Assembly (NCBI RefSeq): GCF_048771995.1
Contig: NC_133024.1
Span: 39,238,501 to 39,302,500 of the forward strand
Source of the DNA: Taeniopygia guttata
Lineage: Eukaryota; Chordata; Aves; Passeriformes; Estrildidae
Length of the DNA stretch: 64,000 bases
Reading direction: 5' to 3'
The position numbers were made by a program, and so were the translations under genes. The notes beneath the pieces were generated by a model. The model searched no databases, was not told the DNA's origin, and saw only the letters and a list, made by a program, of their open reading frames with translations. Shown piece by piece: positions 13,101-23,243 of this stretch. Each line of letters opens with the position of its first letter. Position 1 is the first letter of the stretch.

Positions 13101-16100
13101 TGAAGCATTTCAATAGATTGCATTACTACTTTACATTTTATACATTTTTCACTAGAAAGTTTTCTTAAAAGAAGGATTTAAGAACTTTTTTGACCATGTA
13201 ATTGTAGTTTTTGGTGATGAATTAAACTGAAGTTAAGGACTTCAGTGTAGGCATAAATTTGTGTCATTGAGGTAGAGAAAAATCAATATACTTTTAAAAA
13301 TATATATGTGTACAAAGTCCCAACTCTTGGACTAGTATTAAAAATCTATTATTTACTGAGTTCAGCAGAATACTTGCTCAATACAAATATAAGCAAAGAC
13401 TGTAGTAGTTGGCACAAAAAATAAAATGTGAAAGTGAAGTCTATGGCTCATTATGGAAAGATGGCTGTGGGTAAAATTAGAGGAAACTGAGAAGTTATAT
13501 TCACATCCTAACTGAAGTTATAATAGTATGGAAATTATAGGGTAAAATGCAGCTGCTACTCCTTGGATAGAATATGGCTGACATAATCAAAACCTGTTCC
13601 ATGATGATTCCCTACATCCAGTGTGCAACCATAGGGCCTGCAGAGGGGGATGGAATGGAGGGTGGAGCAGAGTGCAGACACCACAGCCAGGCTCTGTGGG
13701 AATCCCTGCAAGGAAGGGAACTCTGTGGTACTTTGAAACTGATCAACTACATGGCTGCTGTCAACCAACAGAGACAGAGGAAGATGTTCTGCTACTGAGC
13801 CAGAAACAGTGGCGAAATGGTTCTCCTCAGTTTGACTTGGTTCATTATAGCCTAGTTATAATATTAATGCACACCTCTGTCCCAAAGGTATCCCCACACT
13901 GGGAATGTGCTCTATATTTTCTTTGACTGTACCTGTAAAATGAGGTGAGAGACTTTAACACCAGTCAGCAACAAAGGTATCCATGACAAGAATTACTCAA
14001 GCTCTACCTAAGCATAAAGAAATGCTATAAAAGGAAGTTGAGAATGGGGAAAAGTTAGGAAAACTCCACCATAACTGCTGAGGTGAGTTAAAGGACTGAA
14101 TTTGTTTTGTCCCTGTAGGGACACCTATTGGTAAGAGCAACATGCATGCTGAAAATATTTACTGGGGATTAGAACTTGTCTGTGTATTGGTCTGAGTGTG
14201 TTTTTACTTTTTTAATTCATTTTTTATAAATGAGAGAGAATTGATGAGTCAGACTGAAGGTCTAGGGTGTGCTGTCACCCCTGTTACTTTCTGTCAGAAG
14301 TCCCAGATGATATCTGTCACTCACTTCTCTCTTCCAGGCTAGTTTGAATTGTCTATTTAAGTAATTTGACTCTTTAGGAGAGGTAAAAGGTAATTGCATA
14401 ACTCCAAACCAAGACATCTGAAATCAGATTGCTGACAGACACATTGTTGTGTTTAAAGTTATGTGAATTCATGCAGGTTAAGGCTGAAACGCCTGTGGGC
14501 TTCACAAGTGGGTCTTATTGGTCTGAGCATCCTGTTTCCCTGGGATAGATGCCTACACTGCCCTAGTGTTACCACATGGAGTTACCTCTCAACTCACACC
14601 TTAAAGCACTCTTATGTGCCAACAAACAGTAGTTAAAGTTGGTAAAGCACCATACAACCGGATAGAGGAATGTATAATATTTTGAGGAGATATTTAGTAA
14701 CTAAAGATAAGAACATCTTTAATGATCTAGTTGTGAATAAATGCAGCTGGGCTAGGCCAGGTGAAGAAAGAATGGGATTAATGGAAACAATGGATGGTAT
14801 GCAAAAATGTCTGAAGGAGTAGTTATATCACATAGGCTCAATAAAGAAGATATTTTTCTTCCTCTCTGTTGTGTATACTTGATTTTCAGTTTTAGATGAA
14901 GTGAAATATAAGTTCACTCATTGCTCCTTCATATAATTTGTATATTTATGGCTTCCTGATCTGATACAATATTTATATTCAATTATATAGCATAGCAAAT
15001 TGTCTTTGTTTGATGCCTTTTAACAGTGAAGTTTTTAATGTTCAACTATTTTTTTTCAAGTAAGAAACTATTTGGGTGTTAGGCAGCAAGAGAGAATAAA
15101 ATGGATGTATTTTTCTCATGCAAGTAGACCTGTAAGTTTATTTCTTTGAATTTATGACCTGCCAGGCATTGAAATCACAGAGCTTTGACCTGTTCCAGAG
15201 ACTTGGTTTAAACATGGACATTATGTTTCCTTATTAACACCATGCAGTTCTCATTACTGCTAATATCCTGTTAACATAAAAAGGTTTCTTTTTCCTACTG
15301 TTACATATTGAAGCTTTCCACAATGCCTCCATAGATAACTTACAAAATTTAACATTATGTTATCAGAGTTTGGAAAGAAACAATTGACACACATATGGCA
15401 TTATGAAGTTTCAACTTATCTACATCAACATAGTCTGGCCACAAGTATCTGCAAAACAATTATCAAATATGGAGCTTGCAAGTCAGAAGTCTGTAACCCA
15501 GGCTAAAATTCTGACTACACTACTTCTATCAGCCATCTATCCAGCTGAAATAAAAATATTTAAGACAATCCATGCATTTATTTTCCTGATTTTCTCAGGT
15601 TTACATATCTTTCACTTTTACTCTTCTTACTAGGAGTTCAAGCTCCATAAATGAGTTGGTCCTGAAAATAGTTGAAATAACTAGTAGACTACCCATGACA
15701 TTGAATAGAAGCTCAGAAATGTATGCAGTGCAGGGGAACTTTATTTCTGAAAATGAGGGTCATTCAAAACTGGTATTTGAATAAACAGGATGAGGCTTGA
15801 AATTCCCATTGGATTCCCATCAGTGATTGTAACTTTCACATATGTATAAAATATTCATAAATTCAGTATTTGTCATAATAAGTATAACATAGCACAAGAT
15901 ATTTGTAGTGACTCCAAGACTTCTTCATGATACACCAGATCATCAGAATGTACCCCAACAAATTGCCCAAAAAGCAGTGGCAACGTCCAAATGAGGCATT
16001 CTGAAAAGTTACCAACAGAACAAATATTGATTGCTAACCAATATTTGGAAAAACTTTTTACTCGCTCTGCCTCAGATTTGTTGCACAGCATTTTTGTGCT

Positions 16101-16740
16101 AAAAAAACCCTCTTTTTGAAAAGACATCTGATTATAACTTGTGCACATAGAAGGCTGAAAACAAAATAATTTAGAATCCATGAATAATGACATGAGAACT
16201 ATTTTCTGTGTGGCTATGGCCAAGTGTACTGGACATTACACCTACAACCCTATGGAGAGTGGTCTTGTGTCATAGGCTATGTCACAAGATGGTAGCTGTA
16301 CATGTGGTCAGACAACCAGCACTCAAGATGGTTTGTGCCAGAGCAAATATTCACTTGTTCCTCATCTGGAAGCCTGATCACTTCAAAGAGTCAGAAAATG
16401 CCTTAATCTCTCTTATTCATAATTTTCCTTCATGCATGCATTTCCCTATGTCAATGCGTGTATGTGCAATTACCAAAGGTACAAAGAATTTATAATGGTA
16501 CAATAAGGACAGCCACCACTTTCAATAAATGTTCTCACTAGTGGCAGTGGAAGTAGCACTGAATAACTAACTTACACAGTATTTATATTGCTAAAACTCT
16601 GTCATATACTGGTAGCAATCCTAAATAGAGGGATGAATGTTGTTAAGATTATCATTATTATATTAATGCATGGGAGTGTGGCAACCTGCACATCCATTTC
16701 TGGAAATCAAGAATGTTGTATAATGTTTCTTAAAGCACAA
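10116..16740. other. Unique AT-rich sequence, no gene seen
   Basis: No gene is supported over this 6.6 kb. The longest open frames are 116 codons (15873-16223, minus) and 101 codons (13621-13926, plus), both without a recognisable domain. A G/T-rich tract near 12.17 kb is listed separately. Long runs without repeats, such as 10440-11100 and 12640-13330, could contain conserved non-coding elements, but this cannot be judged from one sequence. Confidence 0.5.
12171..12208 (-). repeat. G/T-rich tract (A/C-rich on minus strand)
   Basis: A short run of TTGG, GGTTTTGG and GGTTTGCG words. It is the complementary-strand version of the A/C tracts seen elsewhere in the window. Confidence 0.65.
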
Positions 16741-17145
16741 GTCCTATGAAGAGCAGCTTAGGGATGTGAGGTTGTTTAGCCTGAAGAAAAGGAGGCTGAG
16801 GGGAGTCATTATTGCTCTCTATTTCCTAAAAGGAGGTTGCAGCCAGGTGGGTGTTGATGTTTTCTGCCAGGTAACAAACAATAGAACAAGAGGAATTGAC
16901 CTCAAGTTGTGCCAGGGGTGGTTTAATTGGATATTAGGAAAAATTTATTCACTGAAATATAATCAAGCATAGGAACAGACTGCCCAGAGAAGTGTTGGAA
17001 TTACTGTCCCTGCAACTGTTTAAAAGGAGTGTAGATGTGGTGCTTAGGGACACGGCTTACTGGTGAACCTGGCAGTGCTGGGTTAGCAGTTGTATTCAAT
17101 AGTCTTGAGGTACTTTCCAAAGTTAATGATTCTATTATTCTATGT
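16741..17145 (+). mobile_element. CR1 LINE 3' fragment
   Basis: This is a plus-strand CR1. It contains GAAGAGCAGCTTAGGGATGT, GGTTGTTTAGCCTGAAGAAA, the AACAAGAGGAATTGACCTCA block, GACTGCCCAGAGAAGTG and the tail GATTCTATTATTCTATG. It is about 405 bp, 5'-truncated and diverged, with no intact reverse-transcriptase frame. Confidence 0.9.
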
Positions 17146-19175
17146 ACATTCATTTGGTAAATACCAAATCCATTGAACATGTTCTACTACATATATTGAT
17201 TAACTGTCAAGACTATCTAGCTATCAGACTCCAAATTGTAGTTGGCTGAGCACTTGTCAATAAGTAGCCTTAAGATAAATGTGGGAATGCTACTTTATGA
17301 ATGGCATATTACACATGGTTAGGCAAATGCAGAAGTCTTCTTAACACTCTATTTCTGACTTCATTCAACTGTAGCAAGCCTGGTTTTGTATCCTCTGAAA
17401 GTTTTTGTCTCTGTGTTAAATAAAATTCCCTTTTCCTCAGCACTGTTGGAATCTTTCTCCAACCTCCTGCACCATGAGGAATGAGATGAGGAAGCAGCTG
17501 CCTAAAACAGACTGTCCCTCTTTACCCTCCTTCTTTCTGAATGTTTCAGTGTCTCAAGATTGTTCCCTTATCCAACATTTTCTTTGTCTACATTGAATTT
17601 CTGGCCCCTCTAGATGAAAATCAACACTTATACCGGGCAAGTACAAAATAAAAAAAAAAAGACAGAAACTCACTTTGCTTTAGTTTTTCTTGTTAGGTCA
17701 CAATATAAATATATGGGCAGGTTTCTGTATATTAGCAGTTTCAAATAGATAGTAGCTGATCTGTTTATAAGCTTGTTGAACACTAGCTCTGTTTAACTGC
17801 ACCTAGAAATACAAGATAAAAATGTTGTACTGTGCATGCTAATTAGGATCAATTCACATTTGCATAAAGTATAGCATTATCACCTCTTCCCAAATAGTGA
17901 GGTGGATGACTTAGGAAAAAAAAAAATGGAATTCTGGTGGGCAAGTGTGAACAAGAGCAGTAAAGAAAAAAACAAAGAAAACAAACACATAAACACCAAA
18001 GGGATTTTTTTTTTAATAGCTGCCCTTGTTAGCACCTGCTAAGTGATACTGTAGAAAGCAAATTATTTCCTCATCCCTGGAGCTGAACTCTGAATATAGG
18101 TTTGTTGTTTTAGGCATGAGGTGACAATTTTCTTATCCCTTCTGGAGTTGCAAAAGACATAAATGAAATTTTAGTGAAAGAAAAAAGCCCCAAACTACTA
18201 CACATGACTTCTCTAAAGATAAGACTCCTGTATCCTAATACTGACAGGTTAATGATAAAATTCAGATTCCTTGGAGCATTATATCCCTTTTATCTGCCCC
18301 ATTGATGCGAATGTCTGGATTTGTGAGCAAAGAGTTAAAAGTTTGTCTTTGGCAGAAAAATAGTGTATTTTTAAATGTCTCTACACATCTGTTATTCCTC
18401 TAGCAAAAAAGAACATAAATAACTGAATTTATTGCAGTCTGAGCATTAAATTCAATAGGTGTTTGTAGTTAGGAAACAGGCTTTTGTTAAACCTTATTGG
18501 GTGGATTTCTCAGGCAAAAAGAATATAAAGCACATTTTTAGGTATTAATTATTAAGAAAAAATCTTTTTAGTTTTGAAATTTCCCAATAAACATAACAGA
18601 AATTCACTCCATTCCAGATTGCACTTTGTGGAACTATTAGCCATTTGAGTGATGCTTTGAAGGCTCTAAAATTTGTTCCACTGCCATTATAATAAAAAAG
18701 CTGGAAAAGGTTTTTTACAGTGATGAAATCTTCAGTGAAACATATCTCTTTCTTCCTCATCCTTTCCAAACACTCATTTGCTTTTTCCTATCTTTATTTT
18801 CTTAACTTTGGCTCAATGTTGAGTTGTCTGACTGTGCCTTTTATTGTATACTAGCAGAAAACAAGTATGCAATTTTTGTTTCCACTTAAAAATGCCTTTT
18901 TAAAAATTAATTTATGGACTTTTTAGCTTACCAGATAAAAAGCTGATTGGATAAAACAATACTAAATGAAAGCGCTGACCTAAAAATAAGTGTGCTCCTA
19001 TGCCCACCTGAGAAGTAGTCCGATGGACTCCACAGAAACAGGACAGTGGAAAAATCAGATGACTACTGTACTTTTCTTAGCTTTGATTACATTATGTTTA
19101 AAAAAGAACAATAAAAACCTATATTAGAAATAAAATTCAGTTTAATATGTGGCGTGATTCTATTTTCTTATTCCA
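17146..19175. other. Unique sequence, no gene seen
   Basis: No gene or interspersed repeat is recognised. It contains a short A-rich/A-C tract at 17961-18001 and a poly(A) run near 17650. Frames are at most 74 codons. Confidence 0.55.
17961..18001 (+). repeat. Short A/C-rich tract
   Basis: A run of AAACAAAG, AAACAAAC and ACACC words, of the same compositional type as the longer A/C tracts in this window. Confidence 0.55.
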
Positions 19176-19181
19176 CTGGAT
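19176..19181. repeat. Target-site duplication CTGGAT (left copy)
   Basis: CTGGAT lies directly before the TG of the solo LTR and is repeated exactly at 19705-19710 directly after its CA. A 6-bp duplication is the size made by alpharetroviral and some other class II avian integrases. Confidence 0.85.
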
Positions 19182-19704
19182 TGAGCGTGCCCGGGTCCTG
19201 CGACCGCTCCGGATAGCCACAGGGTCGGGACCTCGGGTGCCTCGATGGTCGTAGAAATAAGAAGCTTTCCACCAATGGCGGGTGTCTCACGGGTGGCTTT
19301 ATTCCCAAGGGCTGGTGAGGTGAGGGATGCAGGGAAGCAACCGCTTGGAAGGGAAGCCAGCTCCGAGAGCCCTGAACGAGGGGCGGGGCAGGGATTATAA
19401 CAGTAACTTGGAAGGAGGGTCAGGGTACAGAGCATCCAACCGGGTGAGGGCTTGAGGGTGGAGTCAGTCAAGAGTGACACGGCAACGGCCAACCGGGATA
19501 GAGGGAAGGAGTGGTTTCGGAGGGAGAACCAATGCGGGTACAAAGAACTTAGAACTTTCTGGAACTGAGGGAAGGAGTACAAAGTGATTGACAGGGACAG
19601 GGGGAAGGGATAACAAATAACTGACAACTGGGGAGGCAGGAAACTACACATCTGTTGCCTCCCATGGTAAAGCAGGGAGGCCATCAAACACACCCCCTCC
19701 CACA
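19182..19704 (-). mobile_element. Solo LTR, alpharetrovirus-like family
   Basis: A 523-bp solo LTR, oriented on the minus strand by comparison with the env-linked copy at 20241-20773. The two align along their full length at roughly 80 percent identity by eye. It is bounded by TG...CA and flanked by the perfect 6-bp repeat CTGGAT. On the minus strand it starts TGTGGGAGGGGGTGTG and ends GGCACGCTCA. It carries CCAAT (reverse complement) near 19529-19533, a TATAAT-type box at 19399-19394 and an AATAAA polyadenylation signal at 19303-19298, about 95 bp apart, which gives a plausible U3-R-U5 order. No internal retroviral sequence remains, as expected after LTR-LTR recombination. A 194-codon minus-strand frame spans it but its product is not retroviral. 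Confidence 0.88.
19552..19564. promoter_or_regulatory. Heat-shock-element-like motif in LTR U3
   Basis: GAA-ct-TTC-tg-GAA is a perfect three-unit alternating heat shock element pattern (nGAAnnTTCnnGAAn). It lies about 155 bp upstream of the TATA-like box in LTR orientation. The same three units occur at the aligned position in the second LTR. Function is inferred from the motif only. Confidence 0.45.
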
Positions 19705-19710
19705 CTGGAT
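19705..19710. repeat. Target-site duplication CTGGAT (right copy)
   Basis: An exact copy of 19176-19181, directly after the LTR's terminal CA. Confidence 0.85.
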
Positions 19711-20234
19711 TGATTAGATGTTCATATTTTCTATAGTTGTCCATCCTTTAATGAAGACTTCTTGATGATGTGAGAAAGAACAAGCCTGAAGAGCAATTAT
19801 TGAGTTCCAGACAAAAAACCATACCAACTTCTGAACTTTTCTACTGTATCTGTCTGTGCTAAAAGAGCAAATGGCTTTGGTTCCTGACATGAAATTAAGA
19901 AATTTTTTATATACAAGCTACGAATTCCATGGGTTTGGACCAATCCTACTTGCATTAGGAATTCAGTTCAAAATAAAATCATCCTGTTTTAAAAGTCTAT
20001 TTGTAGTTCATACATGTGAGCTGGTTTTCTAAGCTCCCAGTATGGTCATTGCTGATTAGCCATTACAGGTAATTTGTAAATGAGCTTACCAGGCATTAAG
20101 TGTATAAATCATAATTGCCCAACATTGTCCAAATCATGCAAACACACCAGGGATAAGTATCTATGATCTCAGAGATTATCTTGGAGAAGTAATTGGAGAT
20201 ATTTATGCAAAGTTTCTTTATGCAGATATTTATT
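19711..20234. other. Host spacer between two retroviral insertions
   Basis: This is AT-rich unique sequence without retroviral similarity. The solo LTR and the env-LTR unit are therefore two separate integrations, each with its own target duplication, and not one rearranged provirus. Confidence 0.7.
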
Positions 20235-20240
20235 GTCATT
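20235..20240. repeat. Target-site duplication GTCATT (left copy)
   Basis: GTCATT directly precedes the TG of the LTR and is repeated exactly at 21242-21247, after the inner end of the env fragment. Confidence 0.85.
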
Positions 20241-20773
20241 TGACGCGCTGCAGTCCTATGACCGCTATGGTATGCCACAGGATCAAGTCCGCAGGCGCCG
20301 GATGGTTGAAGAAATAACAGGCTTCCACCAAAGGCGGGTGACTCATGGGTGGCTTTATTTCCAAGGGTTCAGGTGAAGGAGAGTGAAGTGGGAGATGAAG
20401 GGAAGCAACCGCTCGGAAGGGTAGCCAGCTCTGAGAGCCCCGAACCAGGGGCGGGGCAGGGATTATAACTGCAACTAGGAAGGAGGGTCAGGGTATGAAA
20501 CAACCAACGAGGTGAGGGCTCGAGGGTGGAGTCAGGGAAGAGCGACAGGGCAACAGTTAACTGGGATAGGGGGAAGGAGTGGCTTTGGGGGGAGAACCAA
20601 TGGGGATATAGAGAACTTAGAACTTTCTAGAATTGGGGGACGGCATGCACAATGATAGACAGTAACAAAGGGAAGGGATAACAAAAGACTGATAACTGCG
20701 GGAGGCAGGAAACTAAACGTCAGTTGCCTCCCAAGGCAAAGCAGGGGGGCCATCAGCCACACCCCCTCCCACA
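20241..20773 (-). repeat. 3' LTR of the env-LTR unit
   Basis: A 533-bp LTR bounded by TG...CA on the plus strand, directly downstream of env and the purine tract on the minus strand. It carries a TATAAT-like box at 20467-20462, AATAAA at 20359-20354 and a CCAAT motif in U3. It aligns end to end with the solo LTR at 19182-19704. Many differences are at CpG sites and small indels, suggesting related but not identical subfamilies or considerable age. Confidence 0.88.
20620..20632. promoter_or_regulatory. Heat-shock-element-like motif in second LTR
   Basis: GAA-ct-TTC-ta-GAA lies at the position homologous to 19552-19564. The three trinucleotide units are kept while a spacer base differs. Confidence 0.45.
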
Positions 20774-21241
20774 TCTCCCCCATCTTTATTAATTAAAAAA
20801 GCATGTTCTATAGTTTTAATTAGAGTCCTTTTAAAGATAGCTAAAGCTATAAAAATGAGGAGGATAATTACAAAAATCCACAAAATTCCTTTGAGGATGG
20901 AGGCTGCCCATCCAAGGACACCCCACTGTGAGAAAAGTTTATTCACTGGGTCTGCAGCCGAAGTTTCAGTTTTTAGATCTTTCACTTGTGTCTGGATCTG
21001 CTTGATGTTGGCTTGTATCAATGTGCTTCTTGATGATAAGTTAAAACAGCATAGTCCATCGAAGTCCTCGCAGCTGTGGCCATGGGCTAGGAGTAGAAAG
21101 TCTATAGCTGCTCGATTTTGTAGAGTGGCATGCCTGGTGGTTTGCTTGTCTGCCAAAAGGTCGGAGAGGGCGGCAGACGTGGCATTGGCATTCCTGCTAA
21201 TCCAGCACTCCAGGTGAGAAAGCTCACCGAGGGCTCCCACA
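20713..21241 (-). pseudogene. env: Retroviral env, transmembrane subunit (5'-truncated)
   Basis: A 177-codon minus-strand frame (21246 down to 20713) encodes most of a retroviral TM glycoprotein. Residues about 42-58 form the conserved LQNRAAIDFLLLAHGHS segment that overlaps the immunosuppressive-type domain. C59 and C66-C67 give the CX6CC motif typical of alpha- and gamma-type TM subunits. Asparagine sequons lie at N21 and N69. Residues 75-105 are a heptad-like helical stretch, about 117-138 are a hydrophobic membrane anchor, and a short tail follows. The surface subunit, furin site and fusion peptide are missing. The ATG lies in the host target duplication, and codon 2 spans the junction. 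The last 19 codons (V159 onward) are read from the LTR past the purine tract. The CX6CC motif and 6-bp duplication together point to an alpharetrovirus-like source. It is not a functional envelope gene. Confidence 0.85.
20774..20784 (-). promoter_or_regulatory. Polypurine tract of the provirus
   Basis: GATGGGGGAGA on the minus strand directly abuts the LTR's TGTGGGAGG start, where the plus-strand primer tract of a retrovirus is expected. It is translated in frame as part of the env tail. Confidence 0.8.
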
Positions 21242-21247
21242 GTCATT
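21242..21247. repeat. Target-site duplication GTCATT (right copy)
   Basis: An exact copy of 20235-20240. Its complement supplies the ATG (21246-21244) that opens the truncated env frame. Confidence 0.85.
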
Positions 21248-22706
21248 TAAGGATGAATTGTTTGACTTACATCTACAGTTTTAGAAGGGCACTGGTCTTC
21301 CCTAGGATCTGAGCTGAAACTTCTTGCTCCATGAGGAAGTCTTGGATATTTAGAGCTTGTTTTTTTCCTGTATTTTAATACCATCTGCATGCTTTTTACA
21401 CAAGGATACAAAGGAAAACCATCTATAAAATGACATTAGTAAAGGTATTTGAGAAAGGCTATTAACTGCAGAATAAAATACATGACTGAGAAAGACAGAC
21501 ACTTGAACTACAGAAACTACTTGCAGAAGAAATTACAGTCTTAGAAGCTTCAAGTTACAGTCCTTGCAAACATTCTGTGCACACTGAGACAGGGAAAATG
21601 TGTATCTTGAGTTATAAAACATTAGATTTTGCGTAGATCTATAAGTCTCATTAGCTGATTTGAAAAACAGAAAAAGGTACCTAAAACTAATCGAGAGCCC
21701 TCTCTACCTACTCACTTTTCATCCTTACAGGCCTGGTGTATCCACAACACAGGATGTAGCTAAAGATGGAGGGGTGAGATGGGTATCACTACCTTTCTGT
21801 GGGATGAGGCCACCTGGTTCACATAAACGTATTTCTGTGGCAAAATAGCAAAAACATATGTGCTGTGAATATGCCAGAGAAACTCCCAGACCAAAGGAAT
21901 CACAGGAACACCTGTGTCGAGTAGTAAGAGGCAAATACAGCAGCCAACGGAGTGTCCAGATGAGCGAGCAGAGAGGTCTAACAGGACTGTACGAAAACTG
22001 CAGTAGTTCTGAGAGGTCTCTTTCAGTGTCTGCATGGGTAATTGTTTAATTTAACTCATTGCTTCCCTTACCACAGTATGATTTTCTTTACTATGTGAAT
22101 CTTTCATCTTTCTTAACAGATAAAATCCATCTGATCTGAAGTGAGCTGTCTTTTTCTGAGGAAATAAGATTGGATTTCCTTGGTTGAATTTCAGTGTGGA
22201 GTCTACCAAGAACAAGTGTTTTTTTATGAACTGTGTATAATAATCTGTTATCTTGAAGAGTGTGCTGTAGTTTTTTTTATACAGAATACTACAATTTTAA
22301 TTGCTCTGGAGCCTGACTTGGCTTATACAGAAACAGGTAATTGTTGTAACTCTGCCACTGACTCTTAGTGGACTATATAGTAAAAACCCTGTTGGAAGAC
22401 TGCTACTGATACATCTGCTGGAAAAAATGGGTATAGGTGACCAATTTAGGGTTTGTGGGAGTCTAGGGTGCCTCTGAAGCTGGTAAAATGACAACCTGTG
22501 AAATTCACCAGGGAATTTTCAGTGATCATTACAATGACACAAATTCAAACCTAGCTTTATGTATAGTTGCTTTTACATCACATTCCCTTGAAAAATAAGA
22601 TTCAGGATTTAGTGTTTCTGAATAAACTTGCATGTGCACCTTGAACCCATGAGAAATAATATCTTTTATATTGACCATTTGTGTTTCTTCCTCTTCCTCT
22701 CTGTGA
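21248..22706. other. Unique sequence, no gene seen
   Basis: No retroviral similarity continues beyond the target duplication. Frames are at most 91 codons, overlap on opposite strands and show no domain. Confidence 0.55.
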
Positions 22707-22800
22707 GGTTTTTGTTGGGCTTTTTTAAGGGTTTTTTGGTTATGTTGGGATTTTTGCTGTTGTTGGTTTTTGTGATTTAGTTGGTTAGCATTTAGGGTTT
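22707..22800 (-). repeat. G/T-rich tract (A/C-rich on minus strand)
   Basis: Nearly 100 bases of irregular TTGGG, GGTTTTTTGG and GTTGG words. Read on the minus strand this is the same A/C composition as the plus-strand tract at 1341-1506. Confidence 0.75.
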
Positions 22801-22897
22801 CCTTACAGGTATTCATTTTAATAAATTGTTCTCTTTCACAGGATTTTTGCAGACTCCTGAAAATATTGCCACAGGCCCCCAGCAGGGTAATAACTAG

Positions 22898-23243
22898 TGT
22901 TGACTCCGTGATCGCAGAAGGCTGACCAATTACTTTATTATGTCATTGCATACTATATTTACTATACTTTTTAAGAAATTCAGTAACCTGTACAGTTAGT
23001 CCTATACAGCTTTGACCTAATTGGTCAATCCATCAAAACACTAACAAATACATAATTTCTCATCCCATTTGCTCAGCAAACTTGGCGTTATGTAGTATTG
23101 CTGACGGTTACCTGATAGCTGTTTGCCTTACAACACTGTACTCCCACAAATGTTCCCGATACTCCCCTCCAATTATCTGTGAAGTTTGGCATTTTTTCAC
23201 ATCCTCCCACTTAACCACTTGTGAGATTTAGGCACCTGTCACA
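22898..23243 (-). mobile_element. Candidate solo LTR, minus strand
   Basis: The segment begins TGTTGACTCCGTGATCGCAG and soon contains CTTTATT (an AATAAAG signal on the minus strand). Further on it has CTAATTGGTCAATCC. This combination resembles an LTR family I associate with songbirds. The proposed right end reads TCACA, giving TG...CA borders. The flanks (ACTAG left, ACTCT right) match only partly, so no intact target duplication supports the borders. The right limit is approximate. Confidence 0.42.

Larger units (their letters stand above)
20241..21241 (-). mobile_element. Truncated provirus: env TM plus 3' LTR
   Basis: A 1001-bp insertion read on the minus strand. It consists of a 5'-truncated env (TM half), a purine-rich tract and one complete LTR. 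The plus strand begins TG and ends CA, and the whole unit is flanked by the exact 6-bp repeat GTCATT (20235-20240 and 21242-21247). gag, pol, the primer-binding site and the 5' LTR are absent. The inner terminus reads TGTGGGAG on the minus strand, identical to the first 8 bases of the LTR, and then continues into env. It is either a provirus deleted by microhomology between the 5' LTR start and env, or an aberrant integration that used an env sequence as a surrogate LTR end. Confidence 0.85.

Noticed and set aside
15873..16223. A 116-codon minus-strand frame
   Set aside because: No domain, no repeated codon pattern and no exon signals. The length is within chance expectation for 64 kb of AT-rich DNA.
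19160..19744. A 194-codon minus-strand open frame, the longest in the window
   Set aside because: It spans the entire solo LTR and both flanks. The homologous LTR at 20.2-20.8 kb breaks the frame to 83 codons, and the product has no retroviral or host domain. It is a GC-rich LTR by-product.
20855..21217. A 120-codon plus-strand frame
   Set aside because: It is the antisense shadow of the env TM frame.
19182..21241. One provirus with two LTRs at 19.2 and 20.2 kb
   Set aside because: The sequence between them is unique host DNA, env lies outside the pair, and each unit has its own different 6-bp target duplication.
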